From Nakamurella lactea DSM 19367 (GTDB taxonomy: Bacteria; Actinomycetota; Actinomycetes; Mycobacteriales; Nakamurellaceae): 64,000 nt of DNA. Of the stretch, positions 52,232 through 61,278 are shown piece by piece. Location: the NCBI RefSeq assembly GCF_000426645.1, contig NZ_AUFT01000008.1, positions 310,001 to 374,000 on the forward strand, read 5' to 3'. The position numbers and the translations under genes are program-made. Each line of letters begins with the position of its first letter. The first letter of the stretch is position 1. The notes under the pieces are model-generated. The model ran no database searches, was not told where the DNA came from, and saw only the letters and a program-made list of their open reading frames with translations.

Positions 52232-53925
52232 CACGAGGCGACCCGCAGGCTGGTGGCGGTGATCTGACCCGCGGTCATCCGGAAGGTGACCCCGGAACCC
52301 CAGAACGATTGCGGGGAGAAGGAGAACGGCGCCAGATTCACGTGGGACAACAGGCTCGCCTCCGCCTGGTTCCACAAGGAGCAGCCCTTCTCGGCCGGTA
52401 GTTTCATCGCTTTGGCCGTCAGCTCGGCGTACTCCGAGTTGTCGGTGTGACCGAAGTTGTTGCCCTCGGTCGGCGCCGGCCCGGTGAAGAACGGGATCAG
52501 CTGCGCCGGATTCAGCGTGCCGACACCCTGCCAGGAAATGTCCCAGGTGGCGGTCCCGAAGAGAGCGTCGCCGATCACATCGCCTGCCGTGGCCTTGACG
52601 TCGATGCCGACAGCCTTCCAGCGCGCCACTGCGAGTTCCGCGGCCGCCTGGATCGAGGGGCTGCCTGTGTCGTACATCAGCGTCAGCGACAGCGGTTTGC
52701 CGTCCTTCTCCCGGACGCCGCCGGCACCGAGCTTCCAGCCGGCCTGGTCCAGCAGCGACTTGGCCGCCTCCACGTCGAAGGCCGGCAGGTTGCTCATCGA
52801 TTCGGTCGGGCAGGTGATGGCCATCACCTGCATCTGGGTCGGCACCACTCCGTTGCCGCTGGAGAACACCTTGTTCAGCTCGCTGAGATCGATGGCCGCG
52901 ATCAATGCCTTGCGCAGGTTCTCGTCCTCCATCGGCAGGCCCTTCTTCTGGTTGAAGAAGAACTCGCCGGCCGGGGAGAGGATGTCGACCTTGAACAGGT
53001 TCGCCTTCGCCAGCCGGGTCCGGTCCTGCCCGACCACCGCGCCGATGTTCACGTCACCCTTCAGCAGCAGGTTGGCCAGGGTGGTCTCGTTCGCAACTAC
53101 CTTGATGGTGACGGTCTTCGGCATGCCGGCCACCGCGGTGGTCGCCCCAGCCGGGCCCCAGGTGTAGCCGTCCCGGACGGTGTAGGTGTAGTGGTCGTTC
53201 GGAACGGCCTCGGTCAGCACGTACGGGCCGGACCCGGAGGTCTTGGCGGCCAGCGCGTCGCGCTTGCTCAGGTCGTCGCTGCAGATGATCGGGAATCCGT
53301 AGAGGCCCTGCAGGAAGAACGGGGACGGGCTCTTCAGCGTGATCGTCACCGTGCTGTCGCCGGACGCGGTCGCCGTCGCGCCCGCCGGTAGGTACAGCCC
53401 GGCCATCGGCGACTTGTTCTTCGGGTCGCCGGCCCAGTTCACGTTGTCCGCGACGGTCTTCGCTGTCAGCGGGGTGCCGTTGCTGCAGGTGATGCCCTGG
53501 TGGAGGTGGAAGGTCCAGGAATCGCCGTCCTGCTCCCACTTCTCGGCGAGGGCCGGGACGGGACGTCCGTCGGCGTCGATCGAGACGATGGTGTCGTACG
53601 AGAACAGCGCCAGCATGAGGTTGAACTGGCTCAGTGACGACCACGGATCGAGATTGCCGGGGTCGGCACCGAGTCCGATCGTCACCGCGCCGGCCGGCGT
53701 GCCCGCCGGTTCGGACGCGGCCCCGGAACTCGTGCCGGAACCCATGCCGGCCGACCCGGTGGCTCCCGATGATGCATCCGACCCGGTGCCGCCGGCAGTA
53801 CCAGAAGCGGCACCACTCGACGTCGGCCCGGCCGATCCGGTGGAGGATCCCTGACTACCTGACGAGCATCCGGCCACCGTCAGCAACAGGGCGAGCGATG
53901 CCGCCGCCAACACGCGTGCACGCAT
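52231..53925 (-). CDS. Peptide ABC transporter substrate-binding lipoprotein (second importer)
   Basis: This 564-residue protein has a lipoprotein signal with lipobox ending V-A-G-C20, a long Ser/Gly/Thr/Ala-rich linker (about 21-75) and a family-5 binding domain. ATG 53925 follows AAGGAG and is the start that exposes the signal peptide. It is transcribed away from the permease/ATPase genes of the same system and together with the serine hydrolase, an unusual arrangement. Domain plan and linker match the paralogue at 8368. Confidence 0.9.
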   Translation of the reverse strand: MRARVLAAASLALLLTVAGCSSGSQGSSTGSAGPTSSGAASGTAGGTGSDASSGATGSAGMGSGTSSGAASEPAGTPAGAVTIGLGADPGNLDPWSSLSQFNLMLALFSYDTIVSIDADGRPVPALAEKWEQDGDSWTFHLHQGITCSNGTPLTAKTVADNVNWAGDPKNKSPMAGLYLPAGATATASGDSTVTITLKSPSPFFLQGLYGFPIICSDDLSKRDALAAKTSGSGPYVLTEAVPNDHYTYTVRDGYTWGPAGATTAVAGMPKTVTIKVVANETTLANLLLKGDVNIGAVVGQDRTRLAKANLFKVDILSPAGEFFFNQKKGLPMEDENLRKALIAAIDLSELNKVFSSGNGVVPTQMQVMAITCPTESMSNLPAFDVEAAKSLLDQAGWKLGAGGVREKDGKPLSLTLMYDTGSPSIQAAAELAVARWKAVGIDVKATAGDVIGDALFGTATWDISWQGVGTLNPAQLIPFFTGPAPTEGNNFGHTDNSEYAELTAKAMKLPAEKGCSLWNQAEASLLSHVNLAPFSFSPQSFWGSGVTFRMTAGQITATSLRVAS

Positions 53926-53986
53926 GGGAACTCCTTCGACGGGTGAATTGGTTGATGCCAGGGTGCGCGTTCGCCGCCGGGGAAAG

Positions 53987-53996
53987 GTGGTTCCAC
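53987..53996. promoter_or_regulatory. Near-palindrome GTGGTTCCAC upstream of the second binding-protein gene
   Basis: GTGG-TT-CCAC lies 62 bp upstream of the lipoprotein start in the 242-bp divergent region. It differs by one base from GTGGATCCAC upstream of the first binding-protein gene, which suggests a common regulator. Confidence 0.35.
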
Positions 53997-54167
53997 TGCC
54001 CAATTTATGGCCGGTCCTCTGTTCCAACAGACAGTCGCCGGACGTCGCGCTGTAGCCATCCGCCGCCCGCTGCCTCGGTCGGGCGTGTGTCCGCGGGGCC
54101 AGAGAACCCGGTGGAGTTCGTCCGGCGATACGAGACCGGTGCCGGATGGTGCCCCGATAATCGCGGT

Positions 54168-55172
54168 ATGGCTCAGCAGACAGCCTCGACGGCCGTCGAG
54201 CAATCACCGTCGGAGCGACCGCAACGCTCACCGTGGTTGGGGTTCCTGCTCCGGCGCACGGTGCGGCTGGTGGTCTCGCTGTTCGCCCTGATCACCTTCG
54301 CGTTCCTGATCATTCATCTGGTGCCGGGCGACCCGGTGCGCAAGGCGCTCGGGCTGAACGCCTCGCCCGAGCTGGTCAGCAGCATTCGCGCCGAGCTCGG
54401 CTTCGACCTGCCGCTGTGGCAGCAGTACCTGAAATACCTCGGCGACCTGTTCTCCGGCAATCTGGGGGTGTCGCTGGCCAGCCGGCTACCGGTCGGCGAG
54501 ACGATCGGCAATCTGCTGCCGAACACTCTGCTGCTGGCGGTCATCGCCTTCGTTGTGGTGATGGTGATTGCCGTACCGCTCGGCATGCTGATGGCAGTAC
54601 TCACCCAGAACGGACGGCGCCGGGGCGTCGAACTTTCCTTCACCACGGTCTCCATCGTGGTGAGCGCCATCCCTGAGTTCCTGCTGGCGGTCGGGCTGGT
54701 GTACCTGTTCGCCGTCACCAACCCTTGGTTCCCCATCGCCGGGATGGATGGCCCGGCGTCGTTCGTACTTCCGGTCGCCGCGCTCGCCCTGGGGCCGATC
54801 GCGGCCATGTCCAGGATCGTCCGGGTCGAGGCGCTGGCGGTGCTCGGCCTCGACTTCATCAGGACCGCGCGGGCCAAGAGGCTTCCTGCGTGGCGGATCT
54901 ACCTGCGACATGCGCTGCCCAACGCGTTGACCGCCACCCTCACCCTGTCCGGGCTGCTGCTGTCGGGCCTGGTCGCCGGGACGGTCCTGGTGGAGACGAT
55001 CTTCGCCTGGCCCGGCCTCGGCCCGTCCCTGGTCAGCTCGATCCTGGACAACGACTATCCGCTGGTCCAGGCCATCGTGCTGGTGTACGGCGGCCTGGTC
55101 CTGCTGATCAACTTCGTCGTCGACATCCTGCTCGGCCTGGCCGACCCGCGCTCGACGATCAAGGAAACCTGA
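54168..55172 (+). CDS. Peptide ABC transporter permease (DppB-like, second importer)
   Basis: This 334-residue permease has LVPGDPVRKALGLNASPELV after the first membrane helix and an EAA loop LDFIRTARAKRLPAWRIYLR. About six membrane segments are visible. ATG 54168 is used because it precedes the hydrophobic domain by a normal 30-residue tail; the open frame extends upstream without similarity. Its stop shares one base with the start of the permease-ATPase gene. Confidence 0.9.
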   Translation: MAQQTASTAVEQSPSERPQRSPWLGFLLRRTVRLVVSLFALITFAFLIIHLVPGDPVRKALGLNASPELVSSIRAELGFDLPLWQQYLKYLGDLFSGNLGVSLASRLPVGETIGNLLPNTLLLAVIAFVVVMVIAVPLGMLMAVLTQNGRRRGVELSFTTVSIVVSAIPEFLLAVGLVYLFAVTNPWFPIAGMDGPASFVLPVAALALGPIAAMSRIVRVEALAVLGLDFIRTARAKRLPAWRIYLRHALPNALTATLTLSGLLLSGLVAGTVLVETIFAWPGLGPSLVSSILDNDYPLVQAIVLVYGGLVLLINFVVDILLGLADPRSTIKET

Positions 55173-57226
55173 TGAGTACCACGGACATCGCCGAGAAGAT
55201 GGTCGACCGGGCGGCAGCTAGGGCCGGGACCGGCCGCGGCGGACTGCTGCGGCGGCTCGCCACCTCACCACTGGGTATGGCGGCGCTGTTGGTCGACCTG
55301 CTGTTGCTCCTGCTGGTCGTGTTCGGGCCGATGATCTGGGGTGCGGCGGCCGAGGAGTTCGACGTCGACAACATGAATTCGCCGCCCACCGACGGGCACC
55401 TGTTCGGCACCGACAGTCTCGGCCGGGACATCCTGTTGCGGGTACTGGTGGCGACCAGGTTGTCGATCGGGCTGGCGCTCGGTGCCACCGCGATCGGCGC
55501 CGTCATCGGACTACTGCTCGGCGCCATCCCGGCGGTGGCCGGGCCGCGGGTGGGCAGGGCGGTGGTAGCAGTGGTCAACGTGGCAGTCGCGTTTCCAGGG
55601 CTGCTTCTCGCGCTCTTCTTCGCCAGCATCTTCGGCGCATCGCCGAGCGGCGCGATGCTGGCCCTCGGCGTGGCGTTCGCCCCCGGCTTCGCCCGGCTGA
55701 CCCAGACCCTGACCGCCGGGGTGGTCGGCCGCGACTACGTGTCGGCGGCCAGGGTGATCGGGGTCGGCCGGCTACGGATCATCGGGCGACATCTGCTGCC
55801 GAACGTCGCAGACACCTTGGTGGTCAACATCAGTCTCAGCGCGGGCGGGGCGCTGCTGGCATTCGCCGGGCTGTCCTTTCTGGGTCTCGGTGTGCAGGCA
55901 CCGTCCTACGACTGGGGTCGGATGCTCTTCGACGGCCTCGACGGCATCTACGTCAACCCGGCGGCGGCGCTGGCCCCCGGCCTGGCCATCGTGCTGGCCG
56001 GCCTCGCACTCAACCTGACCGGCGAGGTCGGTGCGCAGTTGGTCGGTCGACGGGTCGGCAGTGCCAGGCTGCCGGCGAAGCCGGCGACCGGAGCGGCCAC
56101 ATCCGTCGCGGACGGTCCCGACGGCTCGCCCGGCGCTGACGACCTGGTGCTCGACCTGCGCGGGCTGACGGTGAGCTTCCCCCGCGGCCGGGGTGAGAAG
56201 TCCGTCCCAGTGCGAGGTGTCGACCTGCGGATCGCCCGCGGTGAGGCGGTCGGCATTCTCGGAGAGTCGGGATCTGGGAAGTCGCTGACGGCGATGTCGG
56301 TGGCACGACTGGTGCCCGATCCGGCCAGGGTCGACGTCCAGTCGCTGACTTTCGAGGGCAGGGACCTGTCGGCCAACACGTCCCGGGAACTGCGCCGGAT
56401 GCTCGGAACGACAATGTCCGTGGTGTTCCAAGACCTGATGAGTTCATTCAATCCGGTGATGAAGGTCGGTCGGCAGTTGGCCGAAGTTGCCACCGAGCAC
56501 CAGGGCATCGGCCGACGGGCCGCGCTCGATCGGGCGATCGGCCGGCTGAGATCCGTCAGTATCTCCCGGGCCGAACAGCGGGCCCTGCAGTACCCGCACG
56601 AGTTGTCCGGCGGTATGCGGCAACGGGCGATGATCGCCATGGGACTGATGGGCTCTCCCACCCTGCTGATCGCCGATGAGCCGACCACCGCCCTGGACGC
56701 GACGGTGCAGCGCCGCGTCCTGCAGTTGATCGCCGGCGTCCGCGCGGCGGAACAGTCTGCGCTGCTGCTGATCTCGCACGACGTGGCGGTGGTGGCCGCG
56801 ATGTGCGACCGGATCCTGGTGATGTACGCCGGCCGTGTGGTGGAGGACATCCCGGTCGACGACCTGCTGGCCGGCCCCCGGCACCCGTACAGCCGGGCGT
56901 TGCTGGCTGCCGTGCCGACCATTCAGACCGACCGCTCGCAATCGCTGCGGACCATCGAAGGTCGACCGCCGCAGCCGGCCGACTACCCGATCGGCTGCGC
57001 CTTCGCCGAACGTTGCGCGTTCGCCAGCGAGAAGTGTCAGCAGGACCCGGTTCTCGAGCCGATCGACAACGGCTCGGTGGCCTGCTGGCACCCGCAGCAG
57101 GGGCCGGTCCCCGGGGTGGTGATCGACTCTCCGGCAGTCGTGTCCCGCCAGCGGGCGACCACCGCCACGGCAGGCCCGGTGATGCCGTCCCATGAGCCCA
57201 GCCGGACGAGGGAGCGCGGTCGATGA
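55172..57226 (+). CDS. Fused permease-ATPase of the second peptide importer
   Basis: This 684-residue fusion has a DppC-like permease at about 25-295 (HLFGTDSLGRDILLRVL, EAA loop at about 184-210), a Gly/Ala/Pro linker at about 300-325, and an ABC ATPase at about 327-600 with Walker A GESGSGKS (364-371), Q-loop FQDL (419-422), signature LSGGM (478-482) and Walker B LLIADEP (498-504). A C-terminal oligo_HPY region with four cysteines follows. It shares the domain order of the fusion at 11069. It overlaps the last ATPase gene by 4 nt. Confidence 0.9.
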   Translation: MSTTDIAEKMVDRAAARAGTGRGGLLRRLATSPLGMAALLVDLLLLLLVVFGPMIWGAAAEEFDVDNMNSPPTDGHLFGTDSLGRDILLRVLVATRLSIGLALGATAIGAVIGLLLGAIPAVAGPRVGRAVVAVVNVAVAFPGLLLALFFASIFGASPSGAMLALGVAFAPGFARLTQTLTAGVVGRDYVSAARVIGVGRLRIIGRHLLPNVADTLVVNISLSAGGALLAFAGLSFLGLGVQAPSYDWGRMLFDGLDGIYVNPAAALAPGLAIVLAGLALNLTGEVGAQLVGRRVGSARLPAKPATGAATSVADGPDGSPGADDLVLDLRGLTVSFPRGRGEKSVPVRGVDLRIARGEAVGILGESGSGKSLTAMSVARLVPDPARVDVQSLTFEGRDLSANTSRELRRMLGTTMSVVFQDLMSSFNPVMKVGRQLAEVATEHQGIGRRAALDRAIGRLRSVSISRAEQRALQYPHELSGGMRQRAMIAMGLMGSPTLLIADEPTTALDATVQRRVLQLIAGVRAAEQSALLLISHDVAVVAAMCDRILVMYAGRVVEDIPVDDLLAGPRHPYSRALLAAVPTIQTDRSQSLRTIEGRPPQPADYPIGCAFAERCAFASEKCQQDPVLEPIDNGSVACWHPQQGPVPGVVIDSPAVVSRQRATTATAGPVMPSHEPSRTRERGR

Positions 57227-58002
57227 GCAGCCTGGAGTTCCGGAACCTGACGGTGACGTTCGGGCGGGGCGAGAAGACCGTGGTGGCGGTCGATGCCGTC
57301 TCGCTGGTGGTCCCCGACCGGACGGTGGTCGGGCTGGTCGGCGAATCCGGATCCGGCAAGTCCACGCTTGCCCGCGCGGCCGTCGGCCTGGTCGACGCCC
57401 GATCAGGCGACATTCTGGTTGACGGACAGCCGGCGACCACCGGCCGGCGCCGGCGCGGCGGACTGCAGATGGTCTTTCAGGACCCGTACTCGTCGCTGGA
57501 TCCGCGGATGTCCATCGGCGCCTCGATCGCCGAGGCGCTGCCCAGCGACGTGCGGCGGGCCGAGCGGCGGGGCGCCGTCGCCGAGCTGCTGGAACAGGTC
57601 GGGCTCGACCCCCTGTTGGCGCCGCGAATGCCGTCCGGCCTGTCCGGCGGCCAGCGCCAGCGGATCGCGCTGGCCAGAGCGCTGGCGGCCGAGCCGGCGG
57701 TGCTGATTGCCGACGAGATCACCTCTGCCCTTGACGTTTCGGTGCAGGGCCAGGTGCTGAACCTGTTGCGAGAGGTGCAGCGCGGGCTGGCCATGTCGGT
57801 GCTGTTCATCTCGCACAACCTGGCCACCGTTTGCTATCTTTCCGACATTGTTGCGGTGATGGAACGCGGACGGATTGTGGAGATCGGCCCGACCGAGCAG
57901 ATCGTCGCCGATCCGCAACATCCCTACACCCGCGAATTGCTGGAGTCGGCCCCCCGGCTGGGTGAGAAGATCGACCCGGAACAACTGGCAGTGCCGGATT
58001 GA
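57223..58002 (+). CDS. Peptide ABC transporter ATPase (DppF-like, second importer)
   Basis: This 259-residue ATPase has Walker A GESGSGKS (40-47), Q-loop FQDP (85-88), signature LSGGQ (140-144), Walker B VLIADE (160-165) and a short C-terminus without the full oligo_HPY extension, about 85 residues shorter than its counterpart at 13048. It starts with ATG inside the preceding stop. It converges with the esterase gene; only 26 bp separate the stops. Confidence 0.9.
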   Translation: MSSLEFRNLTVTFGRGEKTVVAVDAVSLVVPDRTVVGLVGESGSGKSTLARAAVGLVDARSGDILVDGQPATTGRRRRGGLQMVFQDPYSSLDPRMSIGASIAEALPSDVRRAERRGAVAELLEQVGLDPLLAPRMPSGLSGGQRQRIALARALAAEPAVLIADEITSALDVSVQGQVLNLLREVQRGLAMSVLFISHNLATVCYLSDIVAVMERGRIVEIGPTEQIVADPQHPYTRELLESAPRLGEKIDPEQLAVPD

Positions 58003-58028
58003 CGGGCTGACTGACCGGGGCTTGGTGA

Positions 58029-59381
58029 TCAGCGGCCGAGCAGGGCGATCAAGCCGTCGGCCAACGCCACCCGCCAGTGCAGCAGATCGTGTCCCCCCGG
58101 AGCCTCGACATAGTCGACGACCCGATACCCGTTGGCCTGAAGGGCGTCGGAGAACCTGCGGTTCGAGTCCAGCATGCTTGCGCCGTCCGCGTAAGGGATG
58201 GACGCATCCTCCAGGATCCCGACATCGAGCCAGAATCGCGGCGCCGGAACGACTTTCGGTGCTGCCGGGATGTTCCTGGTGAGCCACTCGGGGGCGTCGT
58301 CCCGCCCGGACGCGGCCACCAGCTCGCCGGTACCCTCCCGACGCTTGCCCCACCACACCGACGCGGACAACGACAGGACGCCGCCGATCCGATCGGGCCG
58401 GAACAACCCGAGATGGTTGGCAGCCAGCCCGCTGTAGGAAAAGCCACCGACGATCACGTCGGCTGCTTCGGACGAGATTCGGTAGCGAGCGCGGAGTTCC
58501 GGCAGCAGGTCGTCGACAACGACATCGGCGAACTCCGGGTTGCACGGGTACTCCGTCATCCTGGAGGTCTCCGAAGCGTTGTGCACCAAGACCCCGATGA
58601 ACGGCCGCACCTTTCCGGCGGCGTGCAGCGCGTCGAAGATCCATGGCGCACGGACGTTCTCGTCGGCGAAGGCCTCACCGTCCAACAGCAGGAGCACCGG
58701 GAGTTGCGGACCGGCAGCGTGATGTCCGGGTGGCGTCCAGATGGTGAGGTCCCGGGAGTTGCCCAGCCGTGCCGAGTCGAACCGCCGGCGGGTCACCGTT
58801 CCCCGCTGCGCGATGGGGCGGTGCCAGGGGAAGGCCGGCGCGTCGGGCAGTTCGAGCAGGGAATCCCACTTCTCGATCGGCGGCTGCACGGCCTCCCCGG
58901 CACCACCGTCCGGTGCCGGCGTTGTCGGCTCGGCCAGCGCTGCGGGGTCGATGACGGCCGGTGGCCGGCGGTCCGGATTCATCGGGTCCGCGTGGCTCAC
59001 CCGATACCGCTGCCTGACGTACCGCTGCAGCACCGCAGGGTCGTCGAGTGCCTCGGCGCCGGGGAAGGGCAGAATCCGGTCCTGGAACTGATACGTGGTG
59101 CGGATGTCCCTGCGCACCACCAGTTCGACACACCAGGCACCGGCGATCCCGGGCACCGGGTCCAGCCATGCCGACGGCTCGAGGCCGGGAAGGAGCTCGG
59201 TCCGCAGCGCGGGTCGCTCGGTGTGGTCAAGGGCTACGAAGCTCACCAGGTAATCACCGTCCGGCTGCTGCTGCCGCAGCGGACCGCGCGCGGCCCGGAC
59301 GGCTTCCGTCAACCGGTGGTGTGCCGTTTGCTCGTCGCGTTCGGCGAGTCGGGAGAGTTCCTGCAGGATCGCGTTCTTCAC
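58029..59381 (-). CDS. Enterochelin-esterase-like hydrolase (Fes/IroD type)
   Basis: This 450-residue protein has a Fes-type N-terminal domain (about 1-150) and an esterase-D fold with nucleophile motif GGFSYSG (S315) and C-terminal APGGHDLLHWR with H431, which matches the GGHD...W ending of enterochelin esterases. There is no signal peptide. It starts with GTG overlapping the regulator stop by 4 nt. No siderophore synthesis or uptake gene is near, so an ester other than a ferric siderophore is likely. The PucR link suggests a nitrogen-related substrate. Confidence 0.82.
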   Translation of the reverse strand: MKNAILQELSRLAERDEQTAHHRLTEAVRAARGPLRQQQPDGDYLVSFVALDHTERPALRTELLPGLEPSAWLDPVPGIAGAWCVELVVRRDIRTTYQFQDRILPFPGAEALDDPAVLQRYVRQRYRVSHADPMNPDRRPPAVIDPAALAEPTTPAPDGGAGEAVQPPIEKWDSLLELPDAPAFPWHRPIAQRGTVTRRRFDSARLGNSRDLTIWTPPGHHAAGPQLPVLLLLDGEAFADENVRAPWIFDALHAAGKVRPFIGVLVHNASETSRMTEYPCNPEFADVVVDDLLPELRARYRISSEAADVIVGGFSYSGLAANHLGLFRPDRIGGVLSLSASVWWGKRREGTGELVAASGRDDAPEWLTRNIPAAPKVVPAPRFWLDVGILEDASIPYADGASMLDSNRRFSDALQANGYRVVDYVEAPGGHDLLHWRVALADGLIALLGR

Positions 59382-61093
59382 GGTTCCTGCCTTGGCGGGG
59401 CCTGGTCCGCGGTCGGTGGCCGGTTCTGCTGGCCGAACATCGGGATGACGGCGGCCGGACGGTCTCCTGGTTGATCGCGTAGAGACATCAGCCGGAGCTG
59501 TAGCAGCGCGGCGAAGCGATCGGTCGGATCGTCCAGATCGATGTCGCCGACCTCCGCCAACCGACGGAGCCGGTACCGAAAAGTGTTCGGGTGCACGATG
59601 GCTCGTGACGCGGCGAGGGACACGTCGCCGAAGGCCTCGAGCCAGTGGTGCAGGGTATTGATGAACTGGGTCTGGTGCTGTGTGTCGTGCTCGAGCAGTC
59701 GGGCGACCGACCCGACGGGCAGCCCGCCGCGCCCCGATACCAGGTCGTCGAACTCCAGTAGCAGGGCATCGAAATGGACGTCGTCGATGGTGGCCAGCCG
59801 GCCCGACCGACCACGGGCCGCCAGCACTCGCAGGGCGCGGTCGGCATCGATCCGAGACTGCGCCAACCCGGCGGCGTCCAGTGACAGCGAACCGATCCCG
59901 ATGACGGCCGGACTGTTGCTCCGGTCCAGGAACGCCCGCGCCGTGCGGGTCGCTTGGCCCGCCGGGTCGCCGAAGACCGGGAGAACGGCGTACACGACGG
60001 AACCGATGGTGGCGACCGCCGAGGTGCGGTGAAAGGCACTCAGATGCATGGCCAGTGCGTCGGAGAGGTGTTCGCGGCGGGCGGCCTGGTCGGCTGCACC
60101 GGCGAGACCCGGCGAGGCGACCAGCGACAACGCCATCACCACCGAGGATCGTCCGGCCAGACCGAGCCGGGCAATCGCGTCGCCGCTGCGGGGGCCGCCT
60201 TCCAACGCGGTGCTGACCAAGTCGGTCTGCAACCGACGGGACACGTCGGCCCCGGCACGTACCCGGAGCAGGTGCAATGCCACCAACTTGGCGCTGTCGG
60301 CGAAGGCGGCCAGTCGCTGCTCGCCCAACGGAGCGGGGACTGCCGCCCACATCGAGCCGAGGTACTCGGTGCCGGCCCATACCGGAACGGCCACTCGCGG
60401 CATCGAGAACTCACCCGAGCGGAGGACGAGCGCGTCGACATGGACCGGGTCGGTGCCGTTCTGCAGCCGGTCGAAGACGCCGCGACTCCGCAACTGGGCG
60501 ATGTTCTCCGCGGGGACCTGGCGCCCGATGATGGTGGCCACCCTGGCCGGATCGGCCTCGTCTTGTCGGCCGGAGAAGGCCAGCACCCTTGAGTGGCGAT
60601 CCTCGATGGTGATCGGCGCGTCGATCAGCGCAGCGACCGCGTTCGCCACGGCGAACAGATCACCGGAGGGCGGCCCGCCCAGTGACGCCGGCTCGACCTC
60701 GCCGACGTCGAACTCTGCCAGCACCGTGCCCATCACGGCGGCCAGTTGCACCCACGACGCCCCTTGCCGCAGACCGAACAGGACCAGACCGGCGCGGTCG
60801 AGCTGTTCCCGCAGTTGCGGTCCGATTGTCAACGGCAGCGGGACCACCAGCGCGACAGCGGCCGTGTCGGCCAGTTCGGCGACCAGGTCGGCCGCCTGCT
60901 GCTCGTCGTGCACGCCGACCCCGAGCACCACGGCGGCGAAGGCCGGTTCGAGCGGGTGGGCGAGGTCGTAGATGTGCACGCCACCGACGTGCCCGGTCCG
61001 CTCGATGTCGCCGTGCAGAAGATCCAGGAAGGTGCCCCCGAGATCGGACAGTACGCGGGCCAGGCCGGTCAGGGGGTGGCCAGTCGGCGCCAT
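59378..61093 (-). CDS. PucR/CdaR-type regulator (GAF-like, second copy)
   Basis: This 571-residue regulator has the central SGDLFAVANAVAALID and IEDRHSRVLAFSG motifs also seen in the regulator at 2377, and a C-terminal HTH_30 (about 475-535, VHPNTFRYRLRRLAEV), followed by a 32-residue Pro/Gln-rich tail. I chose ATG 61093 (GAAGG 10 nt upstream) over GTG 61102, which lies too close to that site. It is coupled to the esterase and divergent from a COG3375 GNAT gene, so it probably controls both. Confidence 0.85.
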   Translation of the reverse strand: MAPTGHPLTGLARVLSDLGGTFLDLLHGDIERTGHVGGVHIYDLAHPLEPAFAAVVLGVGVHDEQQAADLVAELADTAAVALVVPLPLTIGPQLREQLDRAGLVLFGLRQGASWVQLAAVMGTVLAEFDVGEVEPASLGGPPSGDLFAVANAVAALIDAPITIEDRHSRVLAFSGRQDEADPARVATIIGRQVPAENIAQLRSRGVFDRLQNGTDPVHVDALVLRSGEFSMPRVAVPVWAGTEYLGSMWAAVPAPLGEQRLAAFADSAKLVALHLLRVRAGADVSRRLQTDLVSTALEGGPRSGDAIARLGLAGRSSVVMALSLVASPGLAGAADQAARREHLSDALAMHLSAFHRTSAVATIGSVVYAVLPVFGDPAGQATRTARAFLDRSNSPAVIGIGSLSLDAAGLAQSRIDADRALRVLAARGRSGRLATIDDVHFDALLLEFDDLVSGRGGLPVGSVARLLEHDTQHQTQFINTLHHWLEAFGDVSLAASRAIVHPNTFRYRLRRLAEVGDIDLDDPTDRFAALLQLRLMSLRDQPGDRPAAVIPMFGQQNRPPTADQAPPRQEP

Positions 61094-61130
61094 GGGCAGC
61101 ACACCTTCACGCTAGGGATCCGTCTAAGGC

Positions 61131-61143
61131 CAGACTTGGTCTG
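61131..61143. promoter_or_regulatory. Inverted repeat CAGAC-TTG-GTCTG between PucR and GNAT genes
   Basis: A perfect 5-bp inverted repeat with 3-bp centre lies 38 bp upstream of the regulator start in the divergent region (61094-61278). It is a candidate autoregulatory site. Confidence 0.3.
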
Positions 61144-61278
61144 TTGCCACCATCTTCCCCTGTTCGTTGGTGCCCACGGACAGTCGCGGAGGGTGATGGT
61201 GTCCGGTCACCAGGGTCCACTGAGCTTTGGTTCCGGCCGACGATGCAGAGCCCGGTGTAACCGGCGAGGCTGGTCGTC

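Noticed and set aside
59382..60380. 333-codon N-terminal extension of the esterase frame
   Set aside because: It is read-through in another frame of the PucR gene; the 4-nt overlap start at 59381 gives the usual Fes-like N-terminus.
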